Assembly: GCA_955652635.1 (NCBI GenBank)
Contig: CATPBN010000071.1
Coordinates: 1 to 6,101, forward strand
DNA from: an uncultured Gemmatimonadaceae bacterium
GTDB taxonomy: Bacteria > Gemmatimonadota > Gemmatimonadetes > Gemmatimonadales > Gemmatimonadaceae
Length of the DNA stretch: 6,101 nt
Direction of reading: 5' to 3'
The position numbers were made by a program, and so were the translations under genes. The notes beneath the pieces were generated by a model, which was not told where the DNA came from, searched no databases, and saw only the letters and a program-made list of their open reading frames with translations. Positions 1-4,993 of the stretch are shown here, piece by piece. How positions within the stretch are numbered: the stretch's first letter is position 1; each line of letters opens with the position of its first letter.

Positions 1-816
1 GTTCTCGACGAATATCGGTTCCTCTTTCGCCAAAGCCACTCGGACCGCGCTACGCGCGACCGGTGCAACTATTCCTTCCATCTGTTCGCATGTGCCGCAG
101 GCGGCGACGCAGACGATGGTTTGTCCGTCCGGGGACACCAGGCCGATCGCTTTGCCGCTCGACGGCACGACTTTGTCAAGGATCTTGAGGATGCTCTGAC
201 TCGCTTCGGCTACCGAGACTTTGCGTAGCGCCAGCCTCGCGATCTCTGCCGCCGCCTCGGTTTGCTTCTGCTCGTATCGCTGCGCTGCGAACAGGCGGGC
301 GTTCTCGATTGCCACCGCTGCCTGTCGCGCAATGAGCATGATGACGTCGAGATCGTGAGCGTCGTAGGCATTGGTCTTATATGAAAGGACCTGCATTACT
401 CCGACGGTACGCGCGTGATAGGTGAGCGGCGCCGTGATTTCACTCTGCACTTCACGCTTGGCGGCGACCTGGAAGATCGTTCCCTTCCACCACTGCTCCG
501 GCTTCGACGAGATGAGCGGAACGGCGGTCTGAAATACCTTGGCAATAGTCTCGGTTCCATTCGGAAAATCGAGGACGCTTTCACCCTCGCGCTCCTCGGA
601 GTCGACCACGATGCAGTGTGCCTCGAAACGCTTGTATACCGGATCGGCGATCATCAGCGCAAAGCAGGGCGCGTCGACGACGGAGGCGACGGCTCTGTAG
701 ATCTCGCGATATGCTTCGTCGAGGGAGATCGTGGCCGAGATGGCCTGCTGCACGGTCGCGACTGCCGCGAAGCGTGCGGCGCGGCGCTGGAGCTCGTCGA
801 TCAACTCAGTCGTCAA
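1..816 (-). CDS. GAF-domain protein, probable tandem GAF sensor (C-terminus beyond window)
   Basis: The open frame enters from the left edge and shows 272 residues. Residues about 20-175 fit one GAF domain: a helical start (TVQQAISATISLDEAYREIY), a hydrophobic strand (CFALMIADP), the strand-rich end (ITAPLTYHARTVGVMQVLS) and the closing helix (IARQAAVAIENARLF) typical of GAF. After a charged linker helix (about 176-200) a second GAF-like unit begins (AIGLVSPDGQTIVCVAACG) and is cut off. GAF domains bind small ligands or sense redox, and usually sit ahead of a histidine kinase, diguanylate cyclase or phosphatase; the output domain here is outside the window, so function is unknown. No signal peptide or membrane segment is visible, so it is probably cytoplasmic. 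I chose TTG at 816, preceded by GGAG with a 4-base gap; TTG at 804 is the alternative and no ATG or GTG is in frame upstream before a stop. It overlaps the mqnD-like gene by 11 bases, implying coupled translation. Odd: a Cys cluster at 236, 240 and 243. Confidence 0.8.
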   Translation of the reverse strand, partial: MTTELIDELQRRAARFAAVATVQQAISATISLDEAYREIYRAVASVVDAPCFALMIADPVYKRFEAHCIVVDSEEREGESVLDFPNGTETIAKVFQTAVPLISSKPEQWWKGTIFQVAAKREVQSEITAPLTYHARTVGVMQVLSYKTNAYDAHDLDVIMLIARQAAVAIENARLFAAQRYEQKQTEAAAEIARLALRKVSVAEASQSILKILDKVVPSSGKAIGLVSPDGQTIVCVAACGTCEQMEGIVAPVARSAVRVALAKEEPIFVEN

Positions 817-1648
817 CGAACTCCACCGTGACCGGTCGCGTGATCACTCCGCATTTGACGCCTTCGTCCAGGAAGAGACGGATAGCACGGCGACCTCGCT
901 CGCCATAATCGAGTGTCCAGTCATTGACGTACATACCAACAAAAGTGTCCGCCTTGCTGCGATCGAGGCCGCGCGCGAAACGCATCGCATGGTCAAGCGC
1001 GTTCTTCCGATGGTCGAGACCGTAGGCGATGCTGGCGCGCAAATGCCGGGACACCTTCTTCTGAAGATCGCGCGGCATGTCCTTGCGGATGACGTTTCCA
1101 CCGAGTGGAAGCGGGAGCCCGGTCTTCTCCAGCCACCATGCCCCCATGTCGGCGATGAGATGGAGCCCGTCGTCCTTGTACGTGAGCTGGCCTTCGTGGA
1201 TCAACAATCCTGCGTCGACCTCCCCTCGGAGAACCGCCTGCTCGATCTGGTCGAACGGGACGACGACCGGAACGAAATCCGGCTGGAACAGCTTGAGAGC
1301 CAGATACGCGCTCGTCATCATGCCCGGCACGGCAATCGGCCTCCCAACAATGTCGGCCTTCTTCATCGGCTCTCTGGAGACGAGCATCGGCCCATAGCCG
1401 TCCCCCATCGAGGCTCCGTGAGGAAGCAGGGCATAGCGATCGGACAAATACGCGTAAGCGTGGATCGAGACCGCGGTGACGTCGAGCTCGCCACGCAAGG
1501 CGCGCCCGTTCAGTGTCTCGATATCCTGAAGCTCGTGAACGTAGCTCAGGCCCTGAGTGTCGATCTGACCCTCGGCCAGCGCGTAGAACATGAACGCGTC
1601 GTCCGAATCGGGACTGTGCGCGAGATGAATCGTGCTGGACGAGGTCAT
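806..1648 (-). CDS. mqnD: MqnD-like 1,4-dihydroxy-6-naphthoate synthase (futalosine menaquinone pathway)
   Basis: A 280-residue protein of the MqnA/MqnD family, which has a periplasmic-binding-protein fold but is cytoplasmic and lacks a signal peptide here. MqnD converts cyclic dehypoxanthinylfutalosine to 1,4-dihydroxy-6-naphthoate in the futalosine route to menaquinone. Supporting motifs are an N-terminal HSPDSDDAFMFYAL (11-24), DVTAVSIHAYAYL (56-68), GDGYGPMLVS (82-91), GRPIAVPGMMTSAYLALKLF (102-121), DAGLLIHEGQLTY (145-157) and GLPLPLGGNVI (177-187). The His in IHEG (151) matches the position of the proposed catalytic His145 of Thermus MqnD; MqnA lacks this motif, which favours MqnD. The length fits the family. 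The N-terminal motif differs from the SPCPND usual in characterised MqnD, so a divergent subfamily or a changed substrate is possible. The ATG overlaps the zinc-ribbon gene stop (ATGA), with GGAAG three bases upstream inside that gene. No other menaquinone gene is visible in the window. Confidence 0.83.
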   Translation of the reverse strand: MTSSSTIHLAHSPDSDDAFMFYALAEGQIDTQGLSYVHELQDIETLNGRALRGELDVTAVSIHAYAYLSDRYALLPHGASMGDGYGPMLVSREPMKKADIVGRPIAVPGMMTSAYLALKLFQPDFVPVVVPFDQIEQAVLRGEVDAGLLIHEGQLTYKDDGLHLIADMGAWWLEKTGLPLPLGGNVIRKDMPRDLQKKVSRHLRASIAYGLDHRKNALDHAMRFARGLDRSKADTFVGMYVNDWTLDYGERGRRAIRLFLDEGVKCGVITRPVTVEFVDD

Positions 1649-2481
1649 GATCTTCCGGCCAGGCTCTTCTTCGCCTGCTGTAAAGCGTTGGTGATGTCAT
1701 CCTGGTGTCGCAGATATTCCTCACGTTTCTTCGGTGCCTCGGACTTTTCGGCGGTGACCAGACGCCGTTCGTACGCATGAAGCTGAGCGGTATCTCCGGC
1801 GAGCGTTGCCAGCCGGGCTTCGAGTATCAGGCCGAGGAGATGGTTCGGATTCTCGCGGAGAATGCTGTCGGCCTGCGCTTTCGCCAATGGGAGCGCCCCA
1901 GCCACTTCGCCGATCCGCCCCATGTCGTACCGTTGATCCGAATTGAGCGGGGCAAGCATCTGATATGCGGTGAGCGCCATCGGGGCGAAAAACAGCACGC
2001 TGTCTGTCTTTCCCTGCGTGGCGAGCAGCATCACCCTGTTGTAGAGACGATCGGCCCGCTCCTGTGGTGTTAAGCTGGAGATGTCGGGAGCGCGAACTCC
2101 GGCTGATTGATCGTCGGATGGTGCGCCACGGTCGTCAAGCCCTGCCTGTGGCAGCGCATTCTGCGATCCGTCTATCGTGCTGCTGCGTCGGGCATTGAAG
2201 CCACGTCCGGCAGCCATCGCCAAGAGAGCGAGAAAGGCGAGTGCGGCGACGATCCAGGGAAGGGAATTCGTTTTCGATCCAGAGGCCGACGCTGCCGCTC
2301 CGGCTGGAGTTCCGCAACGGTGGCAAAATTTGGCGCCAGGACTCAGATCAGCGGAGCAGGAAGCACAGGTGGCGCCAGCCTGGGGCGCGCCACAATTAGC
2401 GCAATAACGGCCAGTTGCCACTGCGCCACAGGATGGACAAGTCGTGTCAGAGTGGGGGGATGCAGAAGGAGGCGACACCAT
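1645..2481 (-). CDS. Double zinc-ribbon protein with one membrane helix and helical C-terminal domain
   Basis: I do not recognise this 278-residue protein as a named family member. Residues 15-57 hold four paired-cysteine knuckles (CPSC, CANC, CASC, CHRC), a double zinc ribbon of the DZANK/zinc_ribbon type. A hydrophobic stretch at about 74-92 (LPWIVAALAFLALLAMAAG) is a probable single transmembrane helix, followed by a polar, low-complexity linker (about 93-135). Residues about 138-275 are helix-rich and TPR-like (ALPLAKAQADSILRENPNHL, GLILEARLATLAGDTAQLHA), ending in a charged helix. With the ribbon cytoplasmic, the C-terminal domain would lie outside the membrane. A scaffolding role is only a guess. 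The start is bounded: a stop codon lies three codons upstream of ATG 2481 and the only nearby alternative is GTG 2478. No Shine-Dalgarno is visible; TAACTT six bases before the ATG could be a -10 box of a leaderless transcript, but no -35 accompanies it. It is the first gene of the leftward block and its stop overlaps the mqnD-like start by 4 bases. Confidence 0.8.
   Translation of the reverse strand: MVSPPSASPHSDTTCPSCGAVATGRYCANCGAPQAGATCASCSADLSPGAKFCHRCGTPAGAAASASGSKTNSLPWIVAALAFLALLAMAAGRGFNARRSSTIDGSQNALPQAGLDDRGAPSDDQSAGVRAPDISSLTPQERADRLYNRVMLLATQGKTDSVLFFAPMALTAYQMLAPLNSDQRYDMGRIGEVAGALPLAKAQADSILRENPNHLLGLILEARLATLAGDTAQLHAYERRLVTAEKSEAPKKREEYLRHQDDITNALQQAKKSLAGRS
1652..1656 (-). 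promoter_or_regulatory. Ribosome binding site of the mqnD-like gene
   Basis: On the minus strand GGAAG lies three bases before the ATG at 1648, inside the last codons of the zinc-ribbon gene. Together with the ATGA stop/start overlap it supports this start and coupled translation of the two genes. Confidence 0.5.
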
Positions 2482-2547
2482 TGGCTGAAGTTACACAAGG
2501 GCTGCCGCCCACGCATCGCCGCAAAGTAAGGGTTTGACACAACAACA
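2482..2547 (-). promoter_or_regulatory. Short leader or possible promoter region of the zinc-ribbon operon
   Basis: This 66-base gap lies between the hairpin behind the type III glutamine synthetase and the zinc-ribbon start codon. If the hairpin terminates transcription, the operon promoter must lie here or within the hairpin. I found no good -35/-10 pair. The best candidates are TAACTT six bases ahead of the ATG (a leaderless -10) and TACTTT further upstream. Read-through from the glutamine synthetase gene remains possible. Confidence 0.3.
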
Positions 2548-2610
2548 GAAGACTGCCTGCCAAGGGGTTTGGGTGGGCCGGCTTTGAACAAACCCTGGCA
2601 GGTAGTCTTC
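2548..2610 (-). terminator. Long hairpin, probable terminator of the type III glutamine synthetase gene
   Basis: The arms at 2548-2570 and 2590-2610 are nearly perfect reverse complements. In the minus-strand RNA they form about 20 pairs in blocks of 7, 7 and 6, with one A-C mismatch and a 2-base bulge, around a 19-base loop. The structure begins 10 bases after the TGA of the type III glutamine synthetase gene. On the minus strand it is followed by a T-rich but interrupted stretch (TGTTGTTGTGTC), not a clean U run, so termination may be partial, or the stem may instead stabilise or process the 3' end. Confidence 0.68.
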
Positions 2611-2619
2611 CGCTCGAGC

Positions 2620-4845
2620 TCAAACCGGGAAGAGCATCTCCCGATACTTGGGTAGCGGCCAGTAGTCGTCGCCGACTATCAGCTCCAGGGCATCGCAGAC
2701 CTTCCGCACTTCGGCCATCGTGTCTGCCCCCTCCGACGTGAGCATGTCGGCCTGTCCCGCGGGATCGTCATGTTTAGCCTCCACCCGCGCGATTACATCG
2801 GTCAGGTCTTCGCGAAACTCCTGGAGCTCCTGGACCAGCTCACCAATCTGGTTGGCCGTCGCGACCTGAGGAACTACAGCGATTCCGGCCGCCTTTGACT
2901 GCGACGCCGAGTGTGATAACTGATCGAGATAAGCGTATGCGGCGGGGACGATCATTGTGTCGACCATCTCGCGCATCGTGTGCATCTCGATCAGCATGTC
3001 CTTTACGTAGCGCTCGACACGAACGTGATAGCGTGACTCGAGCTCCTCCTTCGTGAGAACACCGTGCTTGGTGAGGAGAGTGCGCGATTGTTTCGACACC
3101 ATCTCCTTCAACGCCTCGGGAGTGCGGCGGATGTTCGGAAGCCCGCGCTTCTTCGCTTCCTTCACCCACTCCTCGGAGTAGTTGTTGCCCTCGAAGCGGA
3201 CGGGAGTGCTCTCCTTGAAGGCTTCGCGGACCACCTTGATCACCGCGTCGTCGACCGATTTGGTCTTCTTGAGCGCCTCTCGCAGCGAGTCAGTGATCTC
3301 GCCGATGGTATCAGCGACCACCGTGTTGAGCAGTGCTACCGGGAAGGCGATCGAGGCGGATGACCCCACCGCACGGAACTCGAACTTCTGACCGGTGAAC
3401 GCGAACGGAGAAGTGCGATTGCGGTCGGTGTTGTCGCGCTGAATTTCCGGGAGCCGGGCCACGCCAAGCTTGATCATCTGCTGCTCTGCGGTGCCGGAGC
3501 TTTTTCCGGCGGCGATCTCTTCGATGACTTTGGTGAGCATATCGCCCATGAATACCGAGATGATCGCGGGCGGAGCTTCGTTCGCGCCGAGCCGGTGCTC
3601 GTTGCCGGAGGAGGCAATGCCGGCACGGAGAAGGCCGGCGTGTTTGTGAACCCCCTTCAGCACTGCGGCCAGAAACAGCAGGAAGCGCAGATTCTGGTGC
3701 GGAGTCTTTCCCGGCTTCAGAAGGTTCAATCCATCGAGCTCCGAAGACTCGGCGGTAACGGACATTGACCAGTTGCAGTGCTTCCCGGAGCCGTTGATTC
3801 CGGCGAAAGGCTTTTCGTGCAGAACCGCCTGAAGGTGGTGTCTCAAAGCCACCCGGCGGAGCGTCGCCATGACGAGCATGTTGTGATCTACGGCGAGGTC
3901 TGTCTCCTCGAAGTAGGGTGCCATCTCGAATTGGGAGGGCGCGACTTCGTTGTGGCGGGTCGTGATCGGCACGCCGAGCTTATACAGCTCGAACTCGGCT
4001 TCCGCGATGCAGCCCTGAATCCGCTCCGGAATGCCGCCGAAGTAGTGATCCTCGAGCTGCTGTCCCCGGGGCGGTGGGGCACCGATGAGGGTACGGCCAC
4101 CCATCACGAGATCGGGGCGCATGGCGAAATGCGCGCGATCGATGAGGAAATATTCCTGCTCGGGGCCGAGGGTGGTGAAGACCCGCTGCACTCCCTTGTC
4201 GCCGAGGAGCTCGAGCAGCTCTATCGCTTTCTGTGAGAGAACGTCGGAGCTGCGAAGCAGAGGCGTCATCTCGTCGAGCGCTTCGCCGTTGTAGCCGATG
4301 AAAACCGAGGGAATGCACAGTGTGCGCGCGCCGGTGGATTCGACGATGAACACAGGGCTCGCTGGGTTCCAGGCCGTGTAGCCGCGTGCTTCCCAGGTCG
4401 CGCGCAGTCCTCCCGAGGGGAAGCTCGATGCATCGGGCTCGCTCTGAATGAGCTGGTCGCCGGTGAACGATTCCATTGGTTGGCGGTCGTCATCGAACGC
4501 GAAGAACGCATCGTGTTTTTCAGCCGTGAGGCCGGTCTGGGGCTGAAACCAGTGTGTGAAGTGGGTCACGCCGCGCGCGATCGCCCACTCTTTTATTACC
4601 TGTGCGACAACGGGTGCGATTGCACGGTCGAGTTTTTTCCCCTGACGAATGGAAGCCGCAAGGCTGGCGAAGACCTCTCTTGGGAGCTTGTCGCGGAGCT
4701 GTCGGACGCCGAGTGTGTTGACGCCGAAATACTGGGAGGTGGGACCGGGGATTCCGTCCTCATTGAACCCCGGAGCGACTCGGGGCGATCTGTTAGTGAG
4801 CTCTTCAATAAGGGCCTTCCGCTGGCTGATCGTCGCTGCAGTCAT
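2620..4845 (-). CDS. glnN: Type III glutamine synthetase (GSIII, GlnN)
   Basis: Makes glutamine from glutamate, ammonia and ATP in the cytoplasm; GSIII enzymes form large double-ring dodecamers. From ATG 4845 the protein has 741 residues, within the usual 700-750 of this family and far longer than type I. Diagnostic GSIII stretches, in order, are THWFQPQTGLTAEKHDAF (96-113), LIQSEPDASSFPSGGLR (132-148), ARGYTAWNP (153-161), GPEQEYFLID (227-236, metal-binding Glu), RHNEVAPSQFE (297-307), HEKPFAGINGSGKHCNWS (343-360, NGSGKH nucleotide/glutamate site), GNEHRLGANEAPPAI (414-428), DRNRTSPFAFTG (474-485), FEFRAVGSS (488-496), and the helical C-terminal domain ending WPLPKYREMLFPV. All key motifs are intact. 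A TTG start at 4905 would add 20 residues (beginning MIDSSCRICTICL) unlike the family, and would place the 4875-4893 palindrome in the coding region, so ATG 4845 is preferred although it has no clear Shine-Dalgarno. The gene diverges from a type I enzyme across a 148-base gap. Confidence 0.95.
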   Translation of the reverse strand: MTAATISQRKALIEELTNRSPRVAPGFNEDGIPGPTSQYFGVNTLGVRQLRDKLPREVFASLAASIRQGKKLDRAIAPVVAQVIKEWAIARGVTHFTHWFQPQTGLTAEKHDAFFAFDDDRQPMESFTGDQLIQSEPDASSFPSGGLRATWEARGYTAWNPASPVFIVESTGARTLCIPSVFIGYNGEALDEMTPLLRSSDVLSQKAIELLELLGDKGVQRVFTTLGPEQEYFLIDRAHFAMRPDLVMGGRTLIGAPPPRGQQLEDHYFGGIPERIQGCIAEAEFELYKLGVPITTRHNEVAPSQFEMAPYFEETDLAVDHNMLVMATLRRVALRHHLQAVLHEKPFAGINGSGKHCNWSMSVTAESSELDGLNLLKPGKTPHQNLRFLLFLAAVLKGVHKHAGLLRAGIASSGNEHRLGANEAPPAIISVFMGDMLTKVIEEIAAGKSSGTAEQQMIKLGVARLPEIQRDNTDRNRTSPFAFTGQKFEFRAVGSSASIAFPVALLNTVVADTIGEITDSLREALKKTKSVDDAVIKVVREAFKESTPVRFEGNNYSEEWVKEAKKRGLPNIRRTPEALKEMVSKQSRTLLTKHGVLTKEELESRYHVRVERYVKDMLIEMHTMREMVDTMIVPAAYAYLDQLSHSASQSKAAGIAVVPQVATANQIGELVQELQEFREDLTDVIARVEAKHDDPAGQADMLTSEGADTMAEVRKVCDALELIVGDDYWPLPKYREMLFPV

Positions 4846-4869
4846 TGATATATCGTTGTGGTATGTGAG

Positions 4870-4885
4870 GCAAATCGTGCAAATC
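4870..4885. repeat. Direct repeats of GCAAATC, 9-bp period
   Basis: GCAAATC occurs at 4870-4876 and again at 4879-4885. A related GCAAAATC lies at 4961-4968 on the other side of the intergenic region. The second copy overlaps the palindrome at 4875-4893. They may be protein half-sites, but chance is possible for a 7-mer. Confidence 0.5.
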
Positions 4886-4893
4886 CTGCACGA
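4875..4893. repeat. Perfect palindrome TCGTGCA-N5-TGCACGA, candidate operator
   Basis: Two perfect 7-base arms flank a 5-base spacer, giving the 19-base dyad typical of a dimeric helix-turn-helix repressor site. It lies 30-48 bases upstream of the type III glutamine synthetase ATG, where binding could block that gene's promoter or early elongation. Alternatively it forms a small hairpin in the leader RNA. No regulator gene is in the window to pair it with. Confidence 0.6.
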
Positions 4894-4915
4894 TGAATCG
4901 ATCAAACTCGCTGTT

Positions 4916-4975
4916 TAGCCCTGAAGATGCAAGGAATACGGCCAGATTCCCGACCAAATTGCAAAATCAGGGCTA
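4916..4975. repeat. Inverted repeat pair TAGCCCTGA / TCAGGGCTA
   Basis: Perfect 9-base inverted copies lie at 4916-4924 and 4967-4975, with 42 bases between them and centres 51 bp apart, close to five turns of B-DNA. The pair sits towards the type I gene side of the divergent region. It may be two same-face binding sites allowing cooperative binding or looping. Confidence 0.55.
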
Positions 4976-4984
4976 GAGGGCTAG
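4969..4984. repeat. Perfect 8-bp tandem repeat AGGGCTAG x2
   Basis: Two back-to-back copies of AGGGCTAG lie 10 bases upstream of the type I glutamine synthetase ATG. The first copy overlaps the right arm of the 9-base inverted repeat, so AGGGCTA occurs three times in this gap (twice forward, once reversed). The end of the second copy also supplies the AGG that is the likely ribosome binding site. Confidence 0.6.
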
Positions 4985-4993
4985 GTTGGTCCC

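Larger units (their letters stand above)
4846..4993. promoter_or_regulatory. Shared divergent control region between two glutamine synthetase genes
   Basis: This 148-base non-coding stretch must hold the promoters of both the leftward type III and the rightward type I gene. It is more AT-rich than the flanking genes and dense in symmetry elements, each listed separately. I could not assign promoters. The best sigma-54-like match is on the minus strand at about 4927-4944 (TGG...TTGCAT), but its GG and GC are 11 rather than 10 bases apart. No TGTNA-N7-TNACA GlnR/TnrA-type box was seen. Confidence 0.75.

Noticed and set aside
415..831. Plus-strand frames over the GAF gene
   Set aside because: The minus-strand frame across the same bases gives a convincing GAF domain; the plus-strand products show no family features.
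731..1780. 349-codon plus-strand open frame
   Set aside because: It lies entirely antisense to the well-supported mqnD-like gene and the end of the zinc-ribbon gene. Its translation has no recognisable domain and shows the Arg/His/Ala-rich look of a shadow frame in GC-rich DNA.
2533..2538. TTGACA on the plus strand
   Set aside because: A perfect -35 hexamer by itself, but no -10 follows at 16-18 bases and no rightward gene begins there.
3778..4236. 152-codon plus-strand frame inside the type III glutamine synthetase gene
   Set aside because: Antisense to highly conserved active-site coding sequence; composition explains the open frame.
4927..4944. Sigma-54-like promoter on the minus strand (TGG...TTGCAT)
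   Set aside because: The GG-to-GC spacing is 11 bases, whereas sigma-54 promoters require 10 almost without exception.
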